Both the position numbers and the translations under genes were made by a program. A stretch of DNA of 64,000 nt from CALEMW01 sp964343835 (lineage in GTDB: Bacteria; Krumholzibacteriota; Krumholzibacteriia; LZORAL124-64-63), in assembly GCA_964343835.1 (NCBI GenBank), contig CAYFKR010000005.1, forward strand, positions 62,001-126,000. The letters run 5' to 3'. Under the pieces are notes generated by a model. The model ran no database searches and had not been told where the DNA came from. It worked only from the letters and a program-made list of their open reading frames with translations. Position 1 is the stretch's first letter. Each line of letters begins with the position of its first letter. Shown here in pieces: positions 28,995 to 39,110 of this stretch.

Positions 28995-31900
28995 CTACGA
29001 AGCCGTCGACGACGTCCTCCGGCCGACCCTTCGCGGCAGCCTCCCCACCCACCCGAACAGATCCTCGGCCAACGACGCCGTCGTCGGCAGCAGCACCGAC
29101 GTCAGGAACGTACTGACGAACAGCCCGCCCATGATCACCAGCGCCATGGAGTAGTAGTACACGCCGCCCAGCGACGGCTTCTGCACCACGATGGGCACCA
29201 GCCCGATCAGGGTGGTCAGGGCCGTCATCAGGATGGGCCGCAGGCGCTCGCGGCCGCCGCGCAGCATGGCCTCGGTGCGGTCCATGCCCTCGCGACGGTA
29301 CTGGTTGATGTGCTCGAGCATCACGATGCCGTTGTTCACCACGATGCCGATCAGCAGCAGCAGCCCGATGGCCGCCGGCTGGTCGAACCCGGTGCCGGTG
29401 GCCCACAGGGTCCATGCCGCGCCGGCCACGGCGAAGGGGAGCGACACCATCAGGGCCGCGGCCTGGCGCGCCGACTCGAAGAGCCCCGCCATCACCGCGA
29501 ACACCAGCATCAGGGCCAGCAGCAGGTTGGTCAGGAACTCCTTCGACTGCTCCTGCCGCCGCTGCTGCCACTGGCCGAAGGTCCACGAGTAGCCGTAGGG
29601 GAAGTCCATGCCCTCGAGCACGGCCCGCACCTTGGGGGAGTGCTCCTGGGTGGTGCCCTCGTCGAAGCGGCACGAGACCCACACGCTCGTCAGGCGGTTG
29701 TCGCGCTGGATGTGCTCGCGGCCGGGGCGCTGCACCAGGTCGGCCACGGCGGCCAGGGGCACCTTGCCGCCGTCGGCGGAGTGCAAGGGGAGCGTGGCGA
29801 GCTGTTCCACCGTCTCCTGTTCCTGCTCGTCGAGGGTCAGGCGCATCTCGCGCTCGCCGTCGGGGGTGCGGAAGCGCTGCAGGCGCTGGCCGCGGTAGGT
29901 CAGGCCCACCACCTGGGCGAGCTGGCCGGGGGTCACGTCGTAGCGCTCGGCCAGGTCGCGGTCGGGTTCGATGTGGAGCTCCTGCTGGGCCTCCTGGTGA
30001 CGCGTCTCGACGCGGGTGAAGCCCGGCACGTCCTCCAGGCGGGCCATGGCCTCCTCCGCGAGTCCGATGAGTGTCTCGGTGTCGTCGCCCACGAGCTGGA
30101 AGGCCACCTGCTTGCCGCCCCGGTGCCGACGCCACCCGCGCGCGTTCTCCTGCACGCTCAGCTTCACGCCGGCGATCTCGGGCAGCAGCGACGGCAGCAT
30201 GGCCCGCACGGCGGACAGCTCCTCGGCGCCGCTGTGGCCCTCGTCCAGGTAGATGCGGGTCAGGGAGAAGCGGTCGCTCCAGTAGCTGTAGATGGAGCGC
30301 GCCTTCATCTCCTCGCGGTGGGGATCCAGGGTCCGCTCCACCTGCGAGACGATCTCCTCCTTGCGCTCCAGGCTCAGCTCCTCGCTGAACTCGTAGCGCA
30401 CCTGCACGAAGAGTTCGGCCTCGCTCGTGTCGAAGTTCTTGTCGATGCGGTTGAACGGGAATACCGCCGACGCCACCACGGCCAGCCCGATCACCGGCGT
30501 CAGCCAGCGGTGCCGCAGGTTGAAGGCCAGCACGCCCTCGTAGCGCCGCTCCAGGGCCTCCATGAACCGGCCCTTGCCCTTGGGGCGCGAGCGGATGTAG
30601 CGCGAGGTGGCCAGCGGGATCAGCGTCTGGCTGATGAACAGCGACGCCAGCAGCGTGAAGCACACCGTGATGCCGAGTTCCTTCAGGTAGATGTTCATCT
30701 CGCTGGGCTTGTTGAAGATCAGCGGGATGAACACGATCACCGACGTGAGCGTGGCGGCCACCACGGCGGTGGAGACCTCGGAGGCGCCGCGCCGCGCGGC
30801 GGTCTTGCGGTCCGCCCCCAGCTCCCGATGACGGAAGATGTTCTCCATCACCACCACGGCGTTGTCCACGAGCATGCCGATGCCCACGATCAGGCCCAGC
30901 AGCGTGAGCGTGTTGAGGCTGCGCCCCTGGCTCCACACGATGCCGCAGGTCACGATCAGCGAGAACGGGATGCACATCACCGCCACCACGGTGGTCGACA
31001 CCCGCCGCAGGAACAGGAAGAGCACCACGGCCGCCAGGATCGATCCGAAGATGCCGGTGAAGGAGAGGTCGCGCAGGGTCTTGCGGATCTCGCGGCCCTG
31101 GTCGAACCAGATCAGGAAGTTCACGCCCTCGAGCTCGGGGTCGTGGTTCATGGCCTCGATGGCGGCCTCGAGCTGGTTGCAGACCTCCACCGTGTTGGCC
31201 TGCGACTCCTGCGACACCGTCACGCCCACGGCGAAGTGCCCGTCCAGGTGGCGGCCGTACTCCAGGGGCGGCTCCTGGAACACCACGTCGGCCACATCGG
31301 CCACGCGCAGGCCGTCGGCCCGCAGCGGCAGCCCGCGGATCTGGTCCACGGTGGACAGGGTGCCCAGGGTGCGCAGCGTATAGCGCCGGTCCCCGGTCAC
31401 GATGCGCCCCAAGGACATGTCGAAATTCCCGGCCCGCAGCGCCCGCGACACGTCGCGCACGTCCACGCCGTGCAGTTCCAGGTCCTCCAGCCGCAGGTTC
31501 ACCCGCACCTCGCGGGGATTCACGCCGTCCAGGCGCACCTGGGCCACGCCGGGTACGCGCTCCAGGGGGCGGATGATCTTGCGTTCGAGGAGGTCGTAGC
31601 TCTCCGACAGGTCCCGCGGCGAGCTCAGCCGTCCCTCCAGGATGGGGGAGTCGGCCTCCCGCGAATCCCAGTTGGGACTCACCTGGATGTCGCCGATGTC
31701 CTCGGGCAGTTCGCTCCGTACGCGGTCGATGCGCTCCCACACCTCCACCCGCGCCATGTGCATGTCCGTGCCCCAGTCGAACCCGAGCCGGATCCGCCCG
31801 CCGTCGCTGCCGCAGCGCGACCACATGGTCTGCAGCCCCTTGACCCCGCCCAGGGCGTCTTCCACCGGCCGCACGATCATCTGCTCCACCTGCTCCGGCG

Positions 31901-32063
31901 AGGCGTTCTGGTACGGCAGGATCACGAAGACTTCGGGCTCGACGATCTCGGGCATGAAGGCCAGGGGCAGGCGCGTCAACGCCACGCCGCCGAGCACGAC
32001 GATGCTCACGATCACCATCAGGGCGGTCACGGGGCGGCGGATGGCGAGTTCGGGGAGGGTCAT
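28995..32063 (-). CDS. efflux RND transporter permease (second permease of a split operon)
   Basis: The 1022-residue protein is an AcrB/MdtB-family proton-driven permease with the twelve-helix, two-periplasmic-loop layout. The first helix is TALMVIVSIVVLGGVALTRL. The TM4 proton-relay segment reads VGIGMLVDNAVVVMENIFRH (Asp-Asn rather than Asp-Asp), and the second half repeats it as IGIVVNNGIVMLEHINQYRR. It has neither adaptor nor TolC gene adjacent. The neighbouring sorting-domain gene lies between it and the adaptor-permease pair at 34668-38896; adaptor-permease-permease (MdtABC-like) is a common operon, so this is probably the displaced second permease. Substrate unknown. Confidence 0.9.
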   Translation of the reverse strand: MTLPELAIRRPVTALMVIVSIVVLGGVALTRLPLAFMPEIVEPEVFVILPYQNASPEQVEQMIVRPVEDALGGVKGLQTMWSRCGSDGGRIRLGFDWGTDMHMARVEVWERIDRVRSELPEDIGDIQVSPNWDSREADSPILEGRLSSPRDLSESYDLLERKIIRPLERVPGVAQVRLDGVNPREVRVNLRLEDLELHGVDVRDVSRALRAGNFDMSLGRIVTGDRRYTLRTLGTLSTVDQIRGLPLRADGLRVADVADVVFQEPPLEYGRHLDGHFAVGVTVSQESQANTVEVCNQLEAAIEAMNHDPELEGVNFLIWFDQGREIRKTLRDLSFTGIFGSILAAVVLFLFLRRVSTTVVAVMCIPFSLIVTCGIVWSQGRSLNTLTLLGLIVGIGMLVDNAVVVMENIFRHRELGADRKTAARRGASEVSTAVVAATLTSVIVFIPLIFNKPSEMNIYLKELGITVCFTLLASLFISQTLIPLATSRYIRSRPKGKGRFMEALERRYEGVLAFNLRHRWLTPVIGLAVVASAVFPFNRIDKNFDTSEAELFVQVRYEFSEELSLERKEEIVSQVERTLDPHREEMKARSIYSYWSDRFSLTRIYLDEGHSGAEELSAVRAMLPSLLPEIAGVKLSVQENARGWRRHRGGKQVAFQLVGDDTETLIGLAEEAMARLEDVPGFTRVETRHQEAQQELHIEPDRDLAERYDVTPGQLAQVVGLTYRGQRLQRFRTPDGEREMRLTLDEQEQETVEQLATLPLHSADGGKVPLAAVADLVQRPGREHIQRDNRLTSVWVSCRFDEGTTQEHSPKVRAVLEGMDFPYGYSWTFGQWQQRRQEQSKEFLTNLLLALMLVFAVMAGLFESARQAAALMVSLPFAVAGAAWTLWATGTGFDQPAAIGLLLLIGIVVNNGIVMLEHINQYRREGMDRTEAMLRGGRERLRPILMTALTTLIGLVPIVVQKPSLGGVYYYSMALVIMGGLFVSTFLTSVLLPTTASLAEDLFGWVGRLPRRVGRRTSSTAS

Positions 32064-32101
32064 GGGGCTCCAGTCAGGTCCGGGTTTCCGCCATGATAAC
32101 C

Positions 32102-34408
32102 CTATTTGATCAGCGTTGCCTTCGTGAACCTGGATCTGCCTTCGGTGGTCACTTTCACCAGATAGGTACCGGATGCCACAGCCCGTCCTTGGTTGTTGCG
32201 CCCATCCCAGGGGATGTCATGCCATCCGGCGGTCAGAGTTCCTGAGTACAGGATGCGGACCCGAGCCCCGGATGCATCGTGGATGCTGATCTCCACTTCC
32301 CCGGGAAGATCCATGAGGTGGCGGATCACGGTCGTGGGGTTGAAGGGATTCGGTTGGCAGACCAAGGATGTCGTGGAGAAGGCCGGAGGGTCATCGCTGA
32401 CCGGGTCCTCGACAGGGAGGGGAACGCTGCTGGGTATCCTGTAGGATGTCAGGAAGCGCTCTTCCTTGGACGTGACGATAATGTATCCGTCGCTCAAACC
32501 GATGTCATCGACTCCGTATCCGTGCCAGAACCCACCGATCCAGCGAGGCTCGAGGGGAGATCCGATATCGTAGATCGACACCTGGTTACCGTCGGCATTG
32601 ACCAGCAGATTGCCCTCGATGGCCCTGGGGGTCTGGAAATACGGATCCGATACGGTTCCCAGGCTGTAAGGGGCGAGAGGGTCGTCGACGTTGATGAAGG
32701 TGATAGTCGGATTGAAGTTGGGGGTGATAACGGCGATTGCATCGCCGATGATCATGGCGCTCAATTGCCCATGATTCGTGAAGTCAAGCGACGTCGATAG
32801 AGCCAGGTCTGGTGGATCGGTTCCGTTAAGCCTCCAGATCTCGACGTTTGGGTCAACGTCCGATAGCTCGGCGAAGATGTACAAGTATCCCTCGTGGACC
32901 ACCTCGGTCTGATAATAGGGGAATGCTGCAGGCAGGTCCCAGGCAACGACGGGGTTAGCAGGGTCACTCAGATCCTCGGCTAGGATGTTACCGCTCGATG
33001 GGAATGTCAGGAGGATGTCGCCAACCCAAATTCGTTTGTCGAGGGACCACCCGGGGGCCGCGTACACCAGGTCACCCGTTTCCAAGTCGAACAAAAGGCG
33101 CTCTCCGCCCCTTGTCCCCTCGAGCAGGCTCTCTCCCAAGGAGAGGAATCTGGCGCCGCACAGTTCCAAAGAACCGTCGTTGAAAGACCCGTCCGTGCCC
33201 ATGCGGCGATAGACGGAGTCGGTCCGATACCAATCGCCGCCATCATCGAAATACCGTCCCCGCTCATAATAGACGACTCGTCCACCCGACATCGAATGGA
33301 TGTACGAGTCCATATGAACTGTATCATAGTAGGCGCCCCCGCCGAGAGGACAGCTCAAGGGGGGGGATTGGTCGACGATCATCCGCTCATGGACTCGGGC
33401 TAGATCGAAGCTGCCGAAGGTGGCCTCCATCCATCCGCTGTATTCGACCGCGAAGAGGGCGTTCCCGTCGCGACAGAGTTTCCTGACCTGGCGGCCCTTG
33501 ACGAAGTAGGATGCCAGAAGGGTCATGGAGTCCAGGGACGGCCACTCGTATACGGATAGCGTCCATGACTCGTGGTAGAGCCAGAGGCTGCCGGAAAGGT
33601 GCAAGAGAGACCCGTTGAACTTCGATGGAGTGATGTCTCCATGCAAGAGCTCACCATTGTCAGTGATCGAAATCGCGAATTGCTCCATGTACAGCGACTC
33701 GTAGAGATCTGTATTGGCAAAGATGAAAAGAGCCGTCTCGTCGTCATAGGCGATGGCCTCGAATTCACCTGCTCGGGCGGAGCTCTCCAGTGCATTCAGG
33801 ATCGTGATCGACTGATCCGTACAGCGTATCCGATAGATGTGAAGTTGATTGTACCTGTTCGTGGCGACCAGGATGTCTCCGCCTACATCCAGAACCTTGG
33901 CGAAGTAGTTTGATTCGACAGTGATATTGTCGACGAGATCGTGGGTGCCGTCCGGTTGACGAGAGAATAATGAGATGGACCCGGATCCAGCGATCGCGAC
34001 AACGAGATCGTTCTGCCGCCCGACCGCCGTGATCGTCTCCGAGGAAAGGAATCTCTCCTGGATGACTGGTCCCGTGCCGGGGTCATCGATCGATGCGATG
34101 ACGAGGCCGGAGTCTTCGCAGGCAAAGTACGCAAGTCCGTCATGCATCATCATCATGTTGACGGACAAGCCGGAATCCAAGGAGCTGCCGAGTGACGGAG
34201 CGAAGGGGTCCGACAAATCGATGGAATACAGGGTGCCGTTTCTGCAGGCGAGGCAGCCCATGCCATCGCTGACGTCGAAATCGACAGCAAATCCATCCAG
34301 CGCAACGCTTCCTCGTGAGATATCACTATGGGTATAGTCGAAGCATTCTTGGGCGAACACAGGGGCAATGATCAGGAAGATCGACAACAGGGCGATCCCT
34401 TGTCGCAT
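32102..34408 (-). CDS. secreted propeller-like protein with T9SS sorting domain, low-G+C
   Basis: The 768-residue protein has a signal peptide (MRQGIALLSIFLIIAPVFAQ). Its body is made of beta-propeller-like repeats of LVIVD character (GTLYSIDLSDPFAPSLGSS, GLVIASIDDPGTGPVIQ, TITFINVDDPLAPYSLGTV, VSIYDIGSPLEPRWIGGFW). The terminal sorting domain is QPNPFNPTTVIRHLMD to ATLIK. Its base composition is clearly lower in G+C (near one half) than the flanking genes, with many A/T-ending codons. The start at 34408 begins the signal peptide; the frame is open to 34525. It sits exactly between two RND permease genes and has its own extended -10 promoter. Recent acquisition is likely. Confidence 0.82.
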   Translation of the reverse strand: MRQGIALLSIFLIIAPVFAQECFDYTHSDISRGSVALDGFAVDFDVSDGMGCLACRNGTLYSIDLSDPFAPSLGSSLDSGLSVNMMMMHDGLAYFACEDSGLVIASIDDPGTGPVIQERFLSSETITAVGRQNDLVVAIAGSGSISLFSRQPDGTHDLVDNITVESNYFAKVLDVGGDILVATNRYNQLHIYRIRCTDQSITILNALESSARAGEFEAIAYDDETALFIFANTDLYESLYMEQFAISITDNGELLHGDITPSKFNGSLLHLSGSLWLYHESWTLSVYEWPSLDSMTLLASYFVKGRQVRKLCRDGNALFAVEYSGWMEATFGSFDLARVHERMIVDQSPPLSCPLGGGAYYDTVHMDSYIHSMSGGRVVYYERGRYFDDGGDWYRTDSVYRRMGTDGSFNDGSLELCGARFLSLGESLLEGTRGGERLLFDLETGDLVYAAPGWSLDKRIWVGDILLTFPSSGNILAEDLSDPANPVVAWDLPAAFPYYQTEVVHEGYLYIFAELSDVDPNVEIWRLNGTDPPDLALSTSLDFTNHGQLSAMIIGDAIAVITPNFNPTITFINVDDPLAPYSLGTVSDPYFQTPRAIEGNLLVNADGNQVSIYDIGSPLEPRWIGGFWHGYGVDDIGLSDGYIIVTSKEERFLTSYRIPSSVPLPVEDPVSDDPPAFSTTSLVCQPNPFNPTTVIRHLMDLPGEVEISIHDASGARVRILYSGTLTAGWHDIPWDGRNNQGRAVASGTYLVKVTTEGRSRFTKATLIK

Positions 34409-34490
34409 GGAAATACGGCATGAGCTTCGATATGGATGCAGTCGGAACATGGGATATCCACTCCTATAGATGTGACCAATATGATGATCC

Positions 34491-34499
34491 ATTCTATCA
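34491..34499 (-). promoter_or_regulatory. extended -10 promoter (TGATAGAAT) for the low-G+C gene
   Basis: On the minus strand TGATAGAAT lies 83 bases upstream of the start at 34408. A weak -35 (TTATGC) is found 17 bases further upstream. The rest of the 259-base gap (34409-34667) is A+T-rich for this genome and holds no other recognisable feature. Confidence 0.45.
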
Positions 34500-34667
34500 C
34501 ACAACGAGTGGAAGCATAACAGCAAGGAGCTGCAATATTCTCAGGTCGTGCGATTCTCCAGCAGAGAATGCATCGACCACACGGGCCCGAAGGTCACCAC
34601 CGTGTTGGATACTGATGGGCGGGGCGCTGAGATCCGCGAATCGATCCTGGACGGACTCGTCATTCCC

Positions 34668-37600
34668 TCATTGCTCACCCGACGTACGTCCCACCTTCGA
34701 CGGCACCACCAGATAAGCCGCCGGAATCACCACCAGCGTCAGCAACGTGCTCAGCAGCAACCCGCCCGCCACGGTGATGGCCAGCGGCGACCGCAGCTCG
34801 GCACCCTCGCCCCAGCTCAGGGCCATGGGCATGAGGCCGAGGATGGTCGTCAGCGTGGTCATGATGATGGGGCGCAGCCGGATGTGGCCGGCGCGCACCA
34901 CGGCGTCGCGCTTGGCGGCGCCGGCGCGGCGCAGACGGTTGACGGTGTCGATGAGCACGATGGCGTTGTTCACCACGATCCCCACCAGCATCACGGTGCC
35001 GATCAGCACGATCACCGTGATGGTGGTGCCGGTGACCAGCAGCCCGGCCACCACGCCCACCAGGGCCAGCGGGATGGTGAAGAGCACCAGGAACGGGTGC
35101 AGGAACGACTCGAACGTGGCGGCCATCACCAGGTAGACCAGGAACACGGCCAGGATGATGGCGAAGCGCAGGCTGCCGAAGCTCTGCTGCATCTCGCGCT
35201 CCTGGCCGCCGATGCCGGCGGTGATGCCGGGCGGAGCGTCCAGCCCGTCCAGCACGCCGCGCACGTCGGCCACCGCGGCGCCCAGGCCGCGGCCTTCCAG
35301 GTTGGCGGACACGACGGCGGCGCGCTGCTGCTGCAGGCGGTGGATCTCGGCGGGGCCTCGGGCCTCGGTCACGTCGGCCACGGCCATCAGGCGCAGGGGG
35401 GCGCCGTCGGGGCCGGGCACGATCAGGTTGCGCACGTCGTCCACGCTGCGGCGGTCGTCCTCGCGGTTGCGCACGCGGATGTCGATCTGGCGGTCCTCCT
35501 CCTTGAACCGCGTGGGCACCACGCCCAGCACGCGGTCGCGGAGCGTCTCCGAGAGCACGGCCATGTCCAGGCCCAGGGCGGCCAGGCGTTCGCGGTCGAA
35601 GACCACCTGGAGCTCCGGGTTGCCGGCTTCCAGCGACGAGCGCACGTCCACCAGGCCGGGCACGCCCTCCAGGGCGCGGGCCACTTCGAGCGAGTAGGCG
35701 CGGAGGTCGTCCAGGTCCTCGCCGTACAGGATCACTTCCACGGGCGTCTTCAGACTGAAGTAGGAGGGACGGCCGAACTTGGCCTCCAGGTCGGGCAGTT
35801 CGGCGAAGCGGTCGCGAAGGCGGTCGGCCACCTCCATCTCCAGAGCGTCGTCGCCCCGGTCGGCCATCACGATGTTGAGCTGTCCCAGGTTCTCGGCCTT
35901 GGTGTTCACGGCCACGCCGCCGGACACCAGACGGCTGCCCACGGTGGCGTAGGTGCGGTCCACGGCGCTCTCGTCCGCGGCGGCCTGCTCCATGAGGGCC
36001 ACGGTGCGGTCGGTGGCGGCCAGCGACGCGCCCTCGGGCAGCTTGACCTCGAAGAAGAACTCGCCCTCGCTCATCTGGGGGATGAGCTCGGTGCCCAGCA
36101 GTCCCACGGCCCACACGGCCGCGAAGAACAGACCGAAGCCGATGACCAGGGTCAGGGGCGCCTTGTCCAGGGCACCGCCGAGCAGGCGGCCGTAGAAGCG
36201 GGAGAATCCGCCCAGGGTGACGGCCTCGTCGGAGCCGTCGTCGGTCTCGTCGGCCTCCACGGCCTCGGCCGCCATGCGCCGCCGCTCCGCGTTGGTGGGC
36301 AGGGGAGCGCCCGTGGCCGAGAGCATGGGGATCAGGGTCACCGCCACGATCAGCGAGGCGATCAGGCTGAAGGTCACCGTCAGGGCCTGGTCGCGGAAGA
36401 GCTGCCCCGCCACGCCCTCCACGAACACGATGGGCAGGAACACGGCCACGGTCGTCAGGGTCGAGGCGATCACCGCGGCGCCCACCTCCGACGCGCCGTC
36501 CACCGCCGCCCGGTACAGCGACGCGCCCTTCTGCCGGCGCCTGTACACGGACTCCAGCACCACGATGGAGTTGTCCACCAGCATGCCGATGCCCAGGGTC
36601 AGGCCGCCCAGGGACATGATGTTCAGGCTGATGTCCATCTCGTACATGGCCACGAAGGTCGCGATCACGGAGATGGGGATGGACGTGGCGATGATCAGGG
36701 TGCTGCGCAGGTCGCGCAGGAAGAGCAGCAGCACGACGATGGCCAGCACGCCGCCGATCAGGGCCGCGTTGCGCACCTCGGACACGGCGTTGCTGATGAA
36801 GGTGGACTGGTCGAAGAGCACGGTCATGGTGACGCCGGGGGGCAGCTTGCCGTCCTGCCACTCGGCGATGCGTTCGCGAAGCGCCTTGGCCACGGTCACG
36901 GTGTTGGCGTCGCCCTCCTTGAAGAGGGACACCTCCACGGACTCGCGCCCGTCCACGCGGGTGATCTCCTCGCGCTCCTTGTGGCTCCACGAGACGTCGG
37001 CCACGTCGCCCAGGCGCACCAGGCCCCGTTCGTCGCGGCGCACGATGAGCGAGGCGATCTCCTCCACGTCATCGAACTCGTTGACCGTGCGCACCAGGAA
37101 CTGGCTGTCGCGACCGCGCAGGGCGCCGCCGGGCAGGTTCACGTTGCCGGCGCCCACCACCTGCCGCACCTGGTCCAGGGAGAGGCCTAGGGCCGCCAGG
37201 CGGTCCTGGTCCACGTCGATGCGGATCTCCTCCTCCAGGCCGCCCTTGATCTGCGCCGCCGCCACGCCCAGCAGCGTCTCGAAGTCCTGCTTGATCTGCT
37301 TGTCGGCGAGGCGGCGCAGCAGCATCAGGTCCGCCGCGTCGCCTTCGCCGGACAGGGCCAGCCGCACGATGGGATCCAGGCTCGGGTCGAAGCGCAGGAC
37401 CACCGGGTCCGACGCCTCCTCCGGCAGGATCAGTCGGTCCAGCTTCTCCCGGACCTCCATGGACAGCAGGTCCATGTCCGAGCCCCAGTCGAACTCCAGG
37501 GTGACCTCGCTCACACCGGGCCGCGACACCGAGTGGATGGTCTGCAGCCCGCGCAGCACGCCCACGGCCTCTTCCACCGGGCGCGTCAGCAGGTTCTCGA

Positions 37601-37778
37601 CCTCCTGGGGCGCGGTGTCGGGGAACTCGGTCTGGACGGTGATGGACGGGTAGGCGATGTCGGGGAAGAGCTCCAGGGCGAGCCGCTCGTAGGCCACGAT
37701 CCCGAAGGCGACGACGGCCAGGCAGGCCATCACCACGCTCACCCGACGGCGGACGGCGAGGTCGACGAGGGGACGCAT
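34668..37778 (-). CDS. efflux RND transporter permease
   Basis: The 1036-residue protein is a full-length AcrB/MexF-type inner-membrane permease: first helix VSVVMACLAVVAFGIVAYERL, porter-domain start PSITVQTEFPDTAPQEVE, TM4 relay LGIGMLVDNSIVVLESVYRR, and second-half helices near LIGTVMLVGIVVNNAIVLID. The relay carries Asp-Asn instead of the Asp-Asp of E. coli AcrB. Its ATG shares a base with the stop of the adaptor gene (TGATG), so translation is probably coupled and the two form one pump. Efflux of lipophilic compounds or metals is likely; the substrate is not predictable. No outer-membrane factor is in the window. Confidence 0.93.
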   Translation of the reverse strand: MRPLVDLAVRRRVSVVMACLAVVAFGIVAYERLALELFPDIAYPSITVQTEFPDTAPQEVENLLTRPVEEAVGVLRGLQTIHSVSRPGVSEVTLEFDWGSDMDLLSMEVREKLDRLILPEEASDPVVLRFDPSLDPIVRLALSGEGDAADLMLLRRLADKQIKQDFETLLGVAAAQIKGGLEEEIRIDVDQDRLAALGLSLDQVRQVVGAGNVNLPGGALRGRDSQFLVRTVNEFDDVEEIASLIVRRDERGLVRLGDVADVSWSHKEREEITRVDGRESVEVSLFKEGDANTVTVAKALRERIAEWQDGKLPPGVTMTVLFDQSTFISNAVSEVRNAALIGGVLAIVVLLLFLRDLRSTLIIATSIPISVIATFVAMYEMDISLNIMSLGGLTLGIGMLVDNSIVVLESVYRRRQKGASLYRAAVDGASEVGAAVIASTLTTVAVFLPIVFVEGVAGQLFRDQALTVTFSLIASLIVAVTLIPMLSATGAPLPTNAERRRMAAEAVEADETDDGSDEAVTLGGFSRFYGRLLGGALDKAPLTLVIGFGLFFAAVWAVGLLGTELIPQMSEGEFFFEVKLPEGASLAATDRTVALMEQAAADESAVDRTYATVGSRLVSGGVAVNTKAENLGQLNIVMADRGDDALEMEVADRLRDRFAELPDLEAKFGRPSYFSLKTPVEVILYGEDLDDLRAYSLEVARALEGVPGLVDVRSSLEAGNPELQVVFDRERLAALGLDMAVLSETLRDRVLGVVPTRFKEEDRQIDIRVRNREDDRRSVDDVRNLIVPGPDGAPLRLMAVADVTEARGPAEIHRLQQQRAAVVSANLEGRGLGAAVADVRGVLDGLDAPPGITAGIGGQEREMQQSFGSLRFAIILAVFLVYLVMAATFESFLHPFLVLFTIPLALVGVVAGLLVTGTTITVIVLIGTVMLVGIVVNNAIVLIDTVNRLRRAGAAKRDAVVRAGHIRLRPIIMTTLTTILGLMPMALSWGEGAELRSPLAITVAGGLLLSTLLTLVVIPAAYLVVPSKVGRTSGEQ

Positions 37779-38896
37779 CAGTCGGACGCTCCCTCGAGGA
37801 TCTTCAGGGGCGTGCCGTGCTTCAGGGAGCGCTGGCCCTTCACGACCACGCGCTCGCCGGCGGCCAGGCCGCCGGTGATCTGGGCGTGATCGTCGTCGGT
37901 GAAGCCGGTCTCGACGATGCGGCGTTCGGCGGTGGGGCCGTTTTCGCCGTCGACCACCGTGTAGACCACGGTGTCACCCTTGTCGGTCAGCACGGCGCCA
38001 CGGGGCACCAGCACCACGCCCTCGCGTAGCTCGGTCACGATGCGCACCTGGGCGAAGTCGCCGGGCCGCACCGCGGCGGGGTAGTCGGGGATCTCGATGG
38101 TGAGCTTGATGGTGCCGCTCGACGGGTCGATGACCGGGCTGATGAGCTTGATGCGGCCCGAGAGGCGGGCGCCGGTGCTGTCCAGCACCAGCTGCACGTC
38201 CTGGTTCCGCTGCAGCTTGTTGAACTCGCGGCTGGGCACGTGGACGCGGGCCAGCAGGGGATCGAAGTCGGCCATCACGAACAGGGCGGTGCCCGGAGAG
38301 ATGTTGTGGCCGGGGTCCACGGTGCGCTCGGTCACGCGGCCCGCGAAGGGCGCCCGGACGGTGGTGTAGGAGAGGGAGAGGCGGGCCAGGCCCTCGTCGG
38401 CCTCGGCGCTGGCCAGTTCGCTCTTCGCGGCCTGGTATTCCTCTTCCGACGCGAGGTTCTCGGCGCGCATGGCCTCGAACCGCTCGAAGCGGGCCCGCAG
38501 ATTGGCGGTGGCGGCGGCGGCCTGCTCCACGCGGAGGCGGTACTCGTCGTTGACGATGCGCAGCAGCGGCGCACCCTCGGCCACCAGGTCGCCCTCCTCG
38601 GCCAGCAACTCGCCGGCCACGCCCTCGGCCCGCGACAGCACCACGGCCTGCTTCTCCGGCTCCAGCGACGCGGTGGCGTCGTACCAGCTCGCGATGGACC
38701 CGACGGTCGCGGCGTCCACGGCCACGGGCACGGCCTGCTCGGCGGGGCGGCCGTTGCCGCCGCGGTGGCCTCCGGGGGGGCCGCCGGCGTGGCCGCCGTT
38801 GCCGTGGGCGGGCTGGTCGCCCCCGCCGCAACCGGCGAGAAGGGCGGGCAGGAGCACGGATGCGGCGAGGATTCGGCGCAGGGAGGATCGGTGCAT
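37778..38896 (-). CDS. RND efflux periplasmic adaptor (membrane fusion) lipoprotein
   Basis: The 372-residue protein has a lipobox (LLAGC, C23) followed by a Gly/His-rich linker. Membrane-fusion-protein domains follow: a lipoyl half (AEGVAGELLAEEGDLVAEGA), an alpha-hairpin near 135-185 (RARFERFEAMRAENLASEEE), the second lipoyl half (TTVRAPFAGRVTERTVDPG) and a beta-barrel ending in VLVPRGAVLTDKGD. The start at 38896 begins the lipoprotein signal; upstream frame to 39226 is not credible. It is the first gene of the RND operon and overlaps the permease by one base. The 214-base gap upstream also holds the promoter of the LVIVD gene on the other strand. Confidence 0.93.
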   Translation of the reverse strand: MHRSSLRRILAASVLLPALLAGCGGGDQPAHGNGGHAGGPPGGHRGGNGRPAEQAVPVAVDAATVGSIASWYDATASLEPEKQAVVLSRAEGVAGELLAEEGDLVAEGAPLLRIVNDEYRLRVEQAAAATANLRARFERFEAMRAENLASEEEYQAAKSELASAEADEGLARLSLSYTTVRAPFAGRVTERTVDPGHNISPGTALFVMADFDPLLARVHVPSREFNKLQRNQDVQLVLDSTGARLSGRIKLISPVIDPSSGTIKLTIEIPDYPAAVRPGDFAQVRIVTELREGVVLVPRGAVLTDKGDTVVYTVVDGENGPTAERRIVETGFTDDDHAQITGGLAAGERVVVKGQRSLKHGTPLKILEGASD

Positions 38897-39049
38897 GGCG
38901 TCGCGTTCCTTTTGGATCGACGGGATTCGGGCGTGTTCGGACTCGACCATCATGAATAGCTCAAAACGGGCGTTTCGCCCATGGGAATAACGTCCGGAGC
39001 GGTCGGATCCGGCGGTCGAATCCGGGACACGTCGAATCTGTTGATGCCC

Positions 39050-39080
39050 TGTCCGGATCCCGGGCCCGACGACGCATACC
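39050..39080 (+). promoter_or_regulatory. candidate ECF-type promoter, copy 1
   Basis: TGTCCGGAT (39050-39058), 14 bases and CGCATACC (39073-39080) end 30 bases before the ATG at 39111. The same two blocks with the same spacing occur before the protease gene (44252-44282). The match extends three bases upstream (CCC). Spacing is that of an ECF sigma -35/-10 pair. Confidence 0.6.
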
Positions 39081-39110
39081 GGGACAACCCCTTCAACCGA
39101 GGAGCGTCCC

